From the NCBI RefSeq assembly GCF_050563545.1, contig NZ_JBNXUM010000010.1:124001-188000 (forward strand): DNA of 64,000 nucleotides, read 5' to 3'. Position numbers and translations under genes: made by a program. The stretch's first letter is position 1, and each line of letters starts with the position of its first letter. This document shows, one piece after another, positions 1 through 7,675 of the stretch. Below the pieces are notes generated by a model. That model ran no database searches. It was not told the DNA's origin and saw only the letters and a program-made list of their open reading frames with translations. This DNA is from Falsiroseomonas sp050563545 (GTDB lineage Bacteria; Pseudomonadota; Alphaproteobacteria; Acetobacterales; Acetobacteraceae).

Positions 1-318
1 AGCTTCCTCGGCTTCCGCGCGATGGCCTATCTCTTCCTGGGCGAGCTCGACGCCGCGGTGATGCTGGCGCGCCAGGCGATCAGGGTGCCGAACGCGAAGC
101 ACTGGCCCTTTGCCGTGCAGGCCGCGGCGCTCGGCCTGCTCGACCGGACGGCGGAGGCTCGGGCGGCCGTCGCCGCGCTGCTGGAACGCCAGCCCGACTA
201 CTCGCTGGAGATGGCGCGGAGCGATTTCTTCTTCTGCCGCGACGCCGCCCGGATCGAACCTTTCCTAGACGGGCTGCGGCGGGCCGGCGTGCCGGAGCAC
301 GCGCCCGCCGCCGCCTGA
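1..318 (+). CDS. C-terminal part of a TPR-repeat protein (5' end outside window)
   Basis: The frame is open from base 1 and stops at 318, giving about 105 residues that lack their start. The sequence has paired amphipathic helices with TPR-like spacing (AYLFLGELDAAVMLARQAI followed by an AAALGLLDRTAEAR helix pair). Such tails are common at the C-terminus of class III adenylate cyclases and winged-helix/TPR regulators, but the catalytic or DNA-binding part is not in the window. The next genes are on the other strand and converge on it, so it belongs to an upstream unit. The TPR fold is a confident reading; the full protein identity is open. Confidence 0.6.
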   Translation, partial: SFLGFRAMAYLFLGELDAAVMLARQAIRVPNAKHWPFAVQAAALGLLDRTAEARAAVAALLERQPDYSLEMARSDFFFCRDAARIEPFLDGLRRAGVPEHAPAAA

Positions 319-325
319 CAAGGGC

Positions 326-478
326 TCAGCCGCAAGGGAGGAAGGGCTCCGCCTCCCGCCAGGCTTCCTCACGCTTGGTTCGCGCCGCGCGGCAGCGCAG
401 AGCCTGCCCCGCGATGTGGCGCATCCACTCGCTGCCGCTCCGGTGCCGCAGCACCAGTGGCGTATCATCCGTGCCCAT
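326..478 (-). CDS. small 50-aa hypothetical protein at the end of the MaoC operon
   Basis: This short frame starts ATG at 478 and ends TGA at 326, giving a basic, Arg-rich 50-residue protein (starts MGTDDTPLVL, ends FLPCG). An AAGGAG ribosome-binding site lies between the MaoC stop (494-492) and this ATG, at normal spacing, which is the main reason to call it. It contains two Cys and no membrane segment. I do not recognise a family. It would be the last gene of the minus-strand group and may be co-translated with the MaoC gene. It could also be a chance frame. Confidence 0.42.
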   Translation of the reverse strand: MGTDDTPLVLRHRSGSEWMRHIAGQALRCRAARTKREEAWREAEPFLPCG

Positions 479-491
479 CACCCGGTCTCCT

Positions 492-941
492 TCAGCATGG
501 GGTGGTCTTCAGCGGCGCCGTCCAGGTGGTTGCGACGCCGGCCAGGCAGGTCTCGCCGGCCTCGTTGCGCACCACGGTGTGCAGCGTGCAGATCGGCTTG
601 TCGTCACGGCGCGCGGTGACCTCGACCTCCGCCTCGATCGCTTCGCCGATGCGGACGGCCTTCAGGAAGCGCCATTCGGTGCCGAGGAAGACCGTGCCCG
701 GGCCCGGCAGATCCTCCGCCACGACGGCGTTCAGCAGGCCGGAGGTGACGCCGCCCTGCACGATGAGCCCGCCGAAGGGCGATCGCTCCGCGAGCGCCGC
801 GTCGAAGTGCAGGGGGTTGCGGTCGCCCGTCATCGCGGCGAAGCGCTCGACATCCTCCGTCGTCGTGCGCCGCCGACGCACCGCGCGCTGCCCGATCTCG
901 GGCCGTCCCGCCAGCGTCAGGCGCCAGGGATCCGTGTTCAT
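492..941 (-). CDS. MaoC-like (R)-hydratase/dehydratase family protein
   Basis: This 149-aa protein has the single hot-dog-fold size of MaoC enzymes. The typical core is visible: a D-R-N-P-L-H-F segment near residue 45 (hydratase motif with the catalytic Asp/His) followed by PFGGLIVQGG, and a strand rich in Val/Glu in the second half. The family hydrates or dehydrates enoyl-CoA thioesters. Its ATG (941-939) overlaps the TGA of the upstream FAD oxidoreductase (940-938) as ATGA, so the two are translationally coupled. The actual CoA substrate cannot be told; neighbours suggest an oxidative pathway for a ring or isoprenoid-type acid. Confidence 0.8.
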   Translation of the reverse strand: MNTDPWRLTLAGRPEIGQRAVRRRRTTTEDVERFAAMTGDRNPLHFDAALAERSPFGGLIVQGGVTSGLLNAVVAEDLPGPGTVFLGTEWRFLKAVRIGEAIEAEVEVTARRDDKPICTLHTVVRNEAGETCLAGVATTWTAPLKTTPC

Positions 942-2086
942 GCCGCTTCCTCCAGATGCGTCGCGCGCGCCAGCATCGCCGCGACTTCCTGCTTCATCGC
1001 CGCGTTCAGGGCCTTGTGCAGGGACTGCAGCCGCGGCAGGTCCCAGTCGAAGGCAGCGATCGCGTCCGTCGTCTCGAACAGCGGCACGGACAGCGCGTCG
1101 CGCTCGGCCGCATAGTCCTGCAGGGCACGCGGCGTGCCGCGCGCGACTGCGTCCGCCAGCAGTTCGGCATCGCGCAGCGCATCGGTAATGCCGTGCGCGG
1201 TCAGCGGGTCCTTGAAGTAGCCGGCGTCGCCCACCAGCGCCCAGCCCGGCCCGCTGGCCTGGCGGAAGAATCCACGGCGCCCCGCGAAGGCGGATATGCC
1301 GCTGGACTGGCGTCCCTGTTCCACGCGCGCCGCGAGCGCCGGCGCGACAGCCTGGAGCGCGGCACGCAGCCCTGAAGCCGGCGCGGCGCGGAATGCCGCG
1401 CGGTAGCGCTCCGGCGGGACGGCCGCGAAGACGCAATGCAGCCCGTCATTGGTCGGGATGGCGCCGACGCTGGCGCCCGGGACGTAGTGCCAGTGATAGC
1501 CGTCGATCTCGAGGCCCGCCCAGTAGCCGAAGACCGTCGCCGTGGCATGCCGAGCCTGGCGCAGCACCGCTGCCTCGGCTTCACGCGCGACGGCGGAGCC
1601 GATGCCGTCGGCACCGATAACGAGATCGGCGTGGATCGCCCGCGGCCGGCCTTCCGCGTCCAGCGTCGCGACGCCGGCTACACGCTCGCCCTCGCGCAGC
1701 AGGCCGATGACCGTCTCGCCGTACCGGACCTCCGCACCGGCCTCGCAGGCCGCATCAACGAGCAGCGCGTCGAGCACGGTCCGCCGAGGCGCGTAGAGCG
1801 CGTCCACGCCGTCGCCGGGCTTCAGCGCGATCGTGATCTCCTCCGCGCCGTAGTGGAAGCTGGTGCGGCGCACGGCCGGCGTGCCGGCGGCGATTACCCG
1901 CGGCAGCAGGCCCCAACGGGAGAGCTGCAGCACGCCGCCGCGCATCATCGCATGGGTCGAGAGGGTGTCCGCGCCATAGGTGCCGCGGTCGATCGCGAGC
2001 ACCTTGAGCCCCCTGCGTGCCAGCAGCATGGCGGTGGCCGCGCCGGCGCAGCGAGCGCCGACGATCACGACGTCATGGCGTGACAT
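938..2086 (-). CDS. FAD-dependent oxidoreductase/monooxygenase (geranylgeranyl-reductase-like fold)
   Basis: This is a 382-aa flavoprotein. The N-terminus carries an ADP-binding Rossmann fingerprint (VIVGARCAGAATAMLLARRG, Gly-x-x-Cys-x-Gly variant), ending in an acidic ribose-binding residue (IDRG). A GD motif for FAD (LVIGADGIGSAVAR) is near residue 160, and the second GD motif (ALVGDAGYFKDPLTAHGI) is near residue 280. This set is typical of para-hydroxybenzoate-hydroxylase/geranylgeranyl-reductase flavoproteins. It has a GAAGGA-type ribosome-binding site and overlaps the MaoC start by 4 nt. Substrate unknown. It is probably co-transcribed with the second flavoprotein upstream. Confidence 0.82.
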   Translation of the reverse strand: MSRHDVVIVGARCAGAATAMLLARRGLKVLAIDRGTYGADTLSTHAMMRGGVLQLSRWGLLPRVIAAGTPAVRRTSFHYGAEEITIALKPGDGVDALYAPRRTVLDALLVDAACEAGAEVRYGETVIGLLREGERVAGVATLDAEGRPRAIHADLVIGADGIGSAVAREAEAAVLRQARHATATVFGYWAGLEIDGYHWHYVPGASVGAIPTNDGLHCVFAAVPPERYRAAFRAAPASGLRAALQAVAPALAARVEQGRQSSGISAFAGRRGFFRQASGPGWALVGDAGYFKDPLTAHGITDALRDAELLADAVARGTPRALQDYAAERDALSVPLFETTDAIAAFDWDLPRLQSLHKALNAAMKQEVAAMLARATHLEEAA

Positions 2087-2104
2087 GGTTGATGTCCTTC
2101 ACGG

Positions 2105-3349
2105 TCAGGCCGCCGCGCGGCTGGGCTGATGGGAGAGGTGGCGAGCGAGCTCGCCGGCAATGACCGCCGCATCGATCCCGACGCCACCAATGAAGCTGGA
2201 GCTGCGCCGCCGCATGAAGCGGAGCCCGAGCACGAACAGGCCAGGCAGCGCGCCGATGCCGAGCCGGTGGCGGATTTCGCCGGAGTCGTCGAGCAGGCCG
2301 GCGGCGCCGAGCCAGCCATTGTCGCGACGATAGCCCGTGGCCCAGACCACACTGCCGACGCGCTCGCCCGCCAGGTCCAGCTCGGGCGGCGTCGGTGCGA
2401 AGTCGCCGGGCGCCGCGGGCCAGCCCTGCTGCGGCGCGCCCAGCGCATCCGCCGCGACGTCGATGCGTGCCAGCATGCTCTCCATCGGCCGCTGAGCCCC
2501 GGCGGTGCTGAGGGCGAGGTCGTCGGCGAAGCGCATCCGCGTGCCCTCCGCCCCGGTCGCGCGGCCCAGAACGCGCACGCCGCGGTCGCGCAGGGCCCCG
2601 AGGTCGAGGTCGCGCCGCGGCAGTCCGCCGACCAGCTGCAGGGAAGGCTGCGACGCGGCGCGGCGGAGGTCGCGCTGGTCCTCCGCGCGGTCCTCCAGCA
2701 GGCCGACATGGTGCATCCACCAGAAGATGTCGCGGCCGCGGTAGCTCCGCGGCGCGCGGGTGTGGCGCCCGACGGCGATCGCCACCTCGCGCCCGGCCAC
2801 GCTCAGCTCCTCGGCGATCTGCACAGCCGAGGCCGCGGCACCCACCACCAGCACGCCGCCGGGCGGCAGCGCGGCGGGGTTGCGGTAGGCGCTGGCAGGA
2901 AGCTGGTGGATCGCGGGCGAGAGCGTGGCGGCGAAGTCCGGCACGGCTGGCCGGGCGCAGGCACCAGTCGCGACCACCACGCTGCGTGCACGCCAGCAGC
3001 CGGCATTCGTCTCGACATGCCACGCCTCGCCGATCGGCCGCAGCGCGCCGACCGCGATCCCCTCCAGCACCGGCGCGTTGAAGGCGGCGGCGTAGTCCGA
3101 GAGAAACTCGATCAGCTCCGGCAGGCTCATGAAGCCGTCGGGGTGCGGGCCGGCATAGGCGTGGCCGGGCAGGGTCGTCATCCAATTCGGCGTGAGCAGC
3201 CGCAGGCTGTCCCAGCGCTCGCTGCGCCAGCGCTCGGCGATGCGGCCGCGCTCAAGCACGACGTGCTCGATGCCGAAGCGGCCGAGCTGGTGGCTCGCGG
3301 CCAGGCCGGCCTGGCCCGCGCCGATCACGACGGCGTCGGTGCTGCGCAT
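2105..3349 (-). CDS. flavin-containing monooxygenase-type NAD(P)/FAD oxidoreductase (CzcO-like)
   Basis: This 414-aa protein has two dinucleotide-binding motifs: VIGAGQAGLAAS at residue 8 for FAD, and a degenerate VVGAAASAVQIAEEL near residue 165 for NAD(P)H. A WATGYRRD segment near residue 330 matches the ATG motif of flavin monooxygenases. The RW-S-RWDSLRLLTPNW region near residue 45 is typical of the putative flavoproteins often annotated as CzcO or K+-transport flavoprotein. The name is historical; most members oxygenate small organic compounds. It lies 18 nt upstream of the second FAD enzyme in the same orientation and is probably in one operon. Confidence 0.8.
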   Translation of the reverse strand: MRSTDAVVIGAGQAGLAASHQLGRFGIEHVVLERGRIAERWRSERWDSLRLLTPNWMTTLPGHAYAGPHPDGFMSLPELIEFLSDYAAAFNAPVLEGIAVGALRPIGEAWHVETNAGCWRARSVVVATGACARPAVPDFAATLSPAIHQLPASAYRNPAALPPGGVLVVGAAASAVQIAEELSVAGREVAIAVGRHTRAPRSYRGRDIFWWMHHVGLLEDRAEDQRDLRRAASQPSLQLVGGLPRRDLDLGALRDRGVRVLGRATGAEGTRMRFADDLALSTAGAQRPMESMLARIDVAADALGAPQQGWPAAPGDFAPTPPELDLAGERVGSVVWATGYRRDNGWLGAAGLLDDSGEIRHRLGIGALPGLFVLGLRFMRRRSSSFIGGVGIDAAVIAGELARHLSHQPSRAAA

Positions 3350-3403
3350 GGGAGTTTGCTCCGGTTCGTGGAGGCCGCCGGCGCCCTGCCGACGGCCGCT
3401 GCG

Positions 3404-3994
3404 TCAGGCCTTGGCGGACACTGCCACCGCCACGCCGTTAGTCAGCATGTCGAAGACGGCGGAGCGGGCGACGGACTGGCGCACGATCTCCTCGAGCTTC
3501 GCCGCCGGCGCATCGCCCGCGACCTCGAAGCTCACGCGGATCGCCTGGAAGCCGTTGCGGACCTTTTCGTTCAGGCCGAGCACGCCCTGCAGGTCGATGT
3601 CGCCCACGACCTTCGCATCCGCCTTGGTCAGCGTGACGCCACGCGCGGCGGCGATGTTGGCGATGCCGGCCGTCAGGCAGGCCGCGAGCGCGTGCAGCAC
3701 CCATTCCACTGGCGTCGGGCCTTCGTCCGTGCCGCAGAGCATGGCCGGGTGGTCGCCATGGGCGACGGTCGGCCTCTTGTGCTGCTGCTCGCCGCCGACC
3801 CCGTAGAAGCCGGCCATCGTGCTCTGCATATGCGTGCCTGACAGCCAGCGGCTGTCCGCACGGAACTGGAACTTCGCGAGCTCCGGCTGGCCGCGCACCA
3901 CGTCGAGCGTGGCAAAGAGCGTCGGCGTGTCCACGCCGTGGCGCGGCTGCGGGGCGGGCTTCAGGGGCTTGGTAAACTCGGCCGTGACTGACAT
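3404..3994 (-). CDS. OsmC family peroxiredoxin-like protein
   Basis: This is a 196-aa protein starting at ATG 3994 with an AGGAG ribosome-binding site just upstream; longer starts in the same frame read through low-complexity sequence and lack such a site. OsmC hallmarks are visible: one Cys after HPAML, and a second in a long central helix (HALAACLTAGIANIAAARG). These form the redox pair that reduces organic hydroperoxides using dihydrolipoyl groups. It heads the minus-strand group and is divergent from hutU. Whether it protects the two downstream flavoenzymes from peroxide is inference. Confidence 0.85.
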   Translation of the reverse strand: MSVTAEFTKPLKPAPQPRHGVDTPTLFATLDVVRGQPELAKFQFRADSRWLSGTHMQSTMAGFYGVGGEQQHKRPTVAHGDHPAMLCGTDEGPTPVEWVLHALAACLTAGIANIAAARGVTLTKADAKVVGDIDLQGVLGLNEKVRNGFQAIRVSFEVAGDAPAAKLEEIVRQSVARSAVFDMLTNGVAVAVSAKA

Positions 3995-4423
3995 GGTCTC
4001 TTCTCCTGGATGTTCCGGATGCGCCCCGCGGCGTGCGGAACGTGGAGGGATCCTGCGCGCCGCCACGGCATGACGCTTGGCCGGAACCTTCGGGACATCT
4101 TGAGAAGTCATGGATTCATGTTTCGCCACGCCGGCGGGTCGGCCACTAAGCGTGGGCGACCGGTCGAGCGGCGCTTCGTCGGCAGGGCCGGCACGGGCCC
4201 TGGCACGGCGGATACGCACATGACTGGTCTCAGGGCGAAGAGGCACTTGAACGCACCGTGCACGTCGATCGAGATCAACTCCTCATTCTACCTCCCGCAC
4301 CGCACTCGCCCCGCCTGCGGCAAGCCGCATTCGCGGCCTCGGTCCACTTCGCGGGCCGGATGCCGCGCCTTCTGCACGAGAGATCGTTCCAAGCGGTCGT
4401 GGTCTTGCGTTAGGCTTCCCCGC
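3995..4423. promoter_or_regulatory. divergent intergenic region between osmC-like gene and hutU
   Basis: About 430 bases separate the two divergent starts, so promoters for both the minus-strand flavoprotein group and the large plus-strand run should lie here. I see no convincing sigma-70 boxes and no palindrome resembling a HutC operator. The right part (about 4220-4395) is taken up by a decayed coding remnant, listed separately. The hutU start at 4424 has no clear Shine-Dalgarno sequence. Confidence 0.4.
4220..4395 (+). pseudogene. remnant of a DUF72-family protein gene
   Basis: In one frame the bases encode TSIEINSSFYLPHR, the conserved strand of DUF72 (YecE-like) TIM-barrel proteins (usually SVEINSSFYRPHR). 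A shifted frame immediately after encodes FAGRMPRLLHERSF, which resembles the next conserved DUF72 block (FAVKLPR-ITHE-RL). The two blocks are in the right order and distance, but a frameshift separates them and everything before and after is missing. I read this as a broken gene fragment in the hutU upstream region. The protein is non-functional. Confidence 0.5.
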
Positions 4424-6088
4424 ATGACCGACCGCTTCCGCAACGCCCCCGCAATCCGCGCCCCGCGCGGGCTCGACCTCAGCTGCCGCCAATGGACGAC
4501 CGAGGCGGCAATGCGGATGCTGATGAACAACCTCGACGACGAGGTCGCGGAGCGCCCGGGCGAGCTCGTGGTCTATGGCGGCATCGGCCGCGCGGCGCGC
4601 GACTGGAAGAGCTACGAGACCATCGTCGCCGTGCTGAAGCGCCTGGACGAAGAGCACACGCTGCTCGTGCAGTCCGGCAAGCCCGTCGGCGTGTTCCGCA
4701 CCCATGCGGACGCACCGCGCGTCCTGATCGCCAATTCCAACCTGGTGCCGCGCTGGGCGAGCTGGGAACATTTCAACCAGCTCGATCGCGCGGGCCTCAT
4801 GATGTACGGGCAGATGACCGCGGGGTCGTGGATCTACATCGGTTCGCAGGGCATCGTGCAGGGCACCTACGAGACCTTCGCCGAAGCGGGTCGCCAGCAT
4901 TTCGGTGGCTCTTTGGCGGGACGCTGGATCCTGACGGCCGGCCTGGGCGGGATGGGCGGCGCGCAGCCGCTCGCGGGCGTCTTCGCCGGCGCCTGCGTTC
5001 TCGCCGTGGAATGCCAGCCCTCGCGGATCGAAAAGCGGCTGGAGACGCGCTACCTCGACCACCGCGCCGATGATCTCGACAACGCGCTCGCGATGATCCG
5101 CAAGGCCTGCGAGGAGAAGCGCGCGATCAGCGTCGGGCTGCTCGGCAACGCGGCGGAGGTCTTCCCGGAACTGGTGCGGCGCGGCGTCGTGCCCGACATC
5201 GTCACCGACCAGACCAGCGCGCATGATCCCGCCAACGGCTATCTCCCCGCCGGCTGGTCGCTCGACGAGTGGGAGTCGAGGCGCCAATCGGACCCGGCCT
5301 TCGTCGCGGCGGCGGCGAAGAAGTCCATGGTCCGGCACGTGCAGGCCATGCTGGACTTCAAGCGGATGGGTTCCGCCGTGCTCGACTACGGCAACAACAT
5401 CCGGCAGATGGCGAAGGAGGAAGGCCTGGCCAACGCCTTCGAGTTCCCGGGCTTCGTGCCCGCCTATATCCGCCCGCTCTTCTGCCGCGGCGTCGGCCCC
5501 TTCCGCTGGGCCGCGCTGTCCGGCGACCCCGAGGACATCCGCCGGACCGACGACAAGGTGCGGGAACTGATCCCAGACGATCCGCACCTGCACCAGTGGC
5601 TCGACATGGCGCGCGCGCGCATCGCCTTCCAGGGCCTCCCGGCGCGGATCTGCTGGGTGGGGCTTGGCCAGCGCGACAGGCTGGGCCTGGCCTTCAACGA
5701 AATGGTGGCGCGCGGCGAGATCGGGCCGATCGTGATCGGCCGCGACCACCTGGATTCCGGATCGGTGGCGAGCCCGAATCGCGAGACGGAAGCGATGATG
5801 GACGGGTCCGACGCAGTTTCCGACTGGCCGCTGCTGAACGCGCTGCTGAACACGGCGTCGGGCGCGACCTGGGTTTCGCTGCATCACGGCGGCGGCGTCG
5901 GCATGGGCTTCAGCCAGCATGCGGGGATGGTGATCGTTTGCGATGGCACGGAAGCCGCGTCGCGAAGGCTGGCGCGCGTGCTGTGGAACGACCCGGCGAC
6001 GGGCGTGATGCGGCATGCCGATGCAGGCTACGACATCGCCAGGGATTGCGCGCGGCAGTTTGGGCTGGACCTGCCGATGCTGTCGTAA
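4424..6088 (+). CDS. hutU: urocanate hydratase
   Basis: This is a 554-aa protein, the normal length for urocanase. It converts urocanate to 4-imidazolone-5-propionate with tightly bound NAD+ as electrophile, the second step of histidine degradation, in the cytosol. Diagnostic stretches are the FQGLPARICW signature near residue 405, ILTAGLGGMGGAQP near 165 (NAD-binding glycine cluster) and DQTSAHDP near 260. The start at 4424 gives the family N-terminus; the frame extends upstream but into unrelated remnant sequence. It is followed by hutH and hutI, so the order is U-H-I. No hutG, hutF or hutC is in the window. Confidence 0.97.
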   Translation: MTDRFRNAPAIRAPRGLDLSCRQWTTEAAMRMLMNNLDDEVAERPGELVVYGGIGRAARDWKSYETIVAVLKRLDEEHTLLVQSGKPVGVFRTHADAPRVLIANSNLVPRWASWEHFNQLDRAGLMMYGQMTAGSWIYIGSQGIVQGTYETFAEAGRQHFGGSLAGRWILTAGLGGMGGAQPLAGVFAGACVLAVECQPSRIEKRLETRYLDHRADDLDNALAMIRKACEEKRAISVGLLGNAAEVFPELVRRGVVPDIVTDQTSAHDPANGYLPAGWSLDEWESRRQSDPAFVAAAAKKSMVRHVQAMLDFKRMGSAVLDYGNNIRQMAKEEGLANAFEFPGFVPAYIRPLFCRGVGPFRWAALSGDPEDIRRTDDKVRELIPDDPHLHQWLDMARARIAFQGLPARICWVGLGQRDRLGLAFNEMVARGEIGPIVIGRDHLDSGSVASPNRETEAMMDGSDAVSDWPLLNALLNTASGATWVSLHHGGGVGMGFSQHAGMVIVCDGTEAASRRLARVLWNDPATGVMRHADAGYDIARDCARQFGLDLPMLS

Positions 6089-6112
6089 GGTGCCCTCCCT
6101 TGCTCAAGCGCC

Positions 6113-6138
6113 TCCCTCTCCCGCAAGCGGGGGAGGGA
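6113..6138. repeat. GC-rich hairpin between hutU and hutH
   Basis: A near-perfect inverted repeat of about 12 bp (one G-T pair, AA at the tip) sits in the 69-nt gap between the two genes. It is not followed by a T run in either direction. It is more like the short palindromic intergenic elements common in GC-rich Proteobacteria than a classic terminator, and could tune read-through or mRNA stability between hutU and hutH. Confidence 0.5.
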
Positions 6139-6157
6139 AAGCGCGGAAGCGGGGAAG

Positions 6158-7675
6158 ATGGAGACGACCATGACCACCCCCGACGCCGCCACGCTTCACG
6201 ACCTCCGCGCCGTCATGACGGGCGCGGCGGTCGCGCTCGACCCGTCCTGGCGATCGCGGGTGCAGGCGTCCGTGGACGCATTGCAGACACGGCTCGCCTC
6301 CGGCGAGGCGCTCTATGGCGTCAACACCGGGTTCGGGAAGCTCGCCTCCACGCGGATCCCGCCGGAAAGGCTTGCGCAGCTCCAGCTCAACCTGATCCGC
6401 AGCCACGCCGCCGGCACCGGCGCCTTCCTGCCTGCGCCGGTGGTGCGCCTGATCCTCGCGCTGAAGGCGAGGAGCCTGGCGCGCGGGGCGTCCGGCGTGC
6501 GGCCGCAGCTGGTGGACGCGCTGCTCGCGCTGCTGAAGCACGATGTCCTGCCCGCGATCCCCGCGAAAGGCTCGGTCGGCGCGTCGGGCGATCTCGCGCC
6601 GCTGGCGCACCTCTCACTCGTCCTGATCGGCGAGGGCGAGGCCTTTCACGCCGACCGCGTGCTCGACGGCACGCAGGCACTGGCGGTTGCGGGAATCGAA
6701 CCGCTGTCCCTTGGGCCTAAGGAAGGTCTCGCGCTGCTGAACGGCACGCAGGTCAGCACCGCGCTCGCGCTCGCCGGCCTGTTCGCCGCGCAGGACCTGC
6801 TGAAGGCGGCGCTGCTGGCCTCCGCGCTCAGCCTCGATGCCGCGCGCGGCTCCGACACACCCTTTGACCCGCGCATCCATGCGCTTCGCGGCCAGCCAGG
6901 CCAGGTTCGCGTGGCCGCCGCGCTGCGCGCGCTGATCGCGGGCAGCGCGATCCGCGACAGCCACCGGGAAGGCGACACACGCGTGCAGGATCCCTATTCG
7001 CTGCGCTGCCAGCCCCAGGTCGCCGGCGCCTGCCTCGACCTGCTGGATCACGCCGCCGCCGTGCTGTTGCGTGAGGCGAATGCCGTCACCGACAACCCGC
7101 TGGTCACCGAGGACGGCGCCGTGCTGTCCGGCGGCAATTTCCACGCGGAACCCGTCGCTTTCGCCGCCGACACCATCGCGCTCGCGCTCGCCGAGCTCGG
7201 CGCGATCAGCGAACGGCGCATCGCGCTGCTGACCGACCCCGCGCTGAATTCCGGCCTGCCGGCCTTCCTCGTCGCGGATTCCGGCTTGAATTCCGGCTTC
7301 ATGATCGCGCAGGTCACCTCCGCCGCGCTGACCGCGGAGAACCGCGCGCTTGCCGTCCCGCGCTCGACCGACAGCCTGCCGACCAGCGCGAACCAGGAGG
7401 ACCATGTGAGCATGGCAACCGCCGCCGGGCTGCGGCTGGCGGAGATGGCGGCGAACCTCGCGACCATCCTCGGCATCGAGATCCTGGCGGCCTGCCAGGG
7501 CATCGAGTTCCATCGGCCGCTCACCTCCTCGCCGGTGCTCGAGGTCGCGCATGCCGCGCTGCGCGAGCAGGTCAGGCCCTGGGACCAGGACCGCGCCATG
7601 GCGCCGGACATCGAAGCCGCGAAGCGCCTTGTAGAATCTGGCGTGCTCGCGGGCTTGGTGGAGATCCCGGCGTGA
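6158..7675 (+). CDS. hutH: histidine ammonia-lyase
   Basis: This is a 505-aa protein. It deaminates L-histidine to urocanate and ammonia, the first step of the Hut pathway. The Ala-Ser-Gly triad that cyclises into the MIO electrophile is present at residues 142-144 within GSVGASGDLAPLAHL. The early YGVNTGFGKL segment carries the catalytic Tyr (residue 53). An alternative start four codons later (ATG at 6170) is also reasonable. Its stop overlaps the hutI GTG start (GTGA, 7672-7675), showing translational coupling. No feature suggests a shifted substrate, though a methylated histidine cannot be excluded from sequence alone. Confidence 0.97.
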   Translation: METTMTTPDAATLHDLRAVMTGAAVALDPSWRSRVQASVDALQTRLASGEALYGVNTGFGKLASTRIPPERLAQLQLNLIRSHAAGTGAFLPAPVVRLILALKARSLARGASGVRPQLVDALLALLKHDVLPAIPAKGSVGASGDLAPLAHLSLVLIGEGEAFHADRVLDGTQALAVAGIEPLSLGPKEGLALLNGTQVSTALALAGLFAAQDLLKAALLASALSLDAARGSDTPFDPRIHALRGQPGQVRVAAALRALIAGSAIRDSHREGDTRVQDPYSLRCQPQVAGACLDLLDHAAAVLLREANAVTDNPLVTEDGAVLSGGNFHAEPVAFAADTIALALAELGAISERRIALLTDPALNSGLPAFLVADSGLNSGFMIAQVTSAALTAENRALAVPRSTDSLPTSANQEDHVSMATAAGLRLAEMAANLATILGIEILAACQGIEFHRPLTSSPVLEVAHAALREQVRPWDQDRAMAPDIEAAKRLVESGVLAGLVEIPA

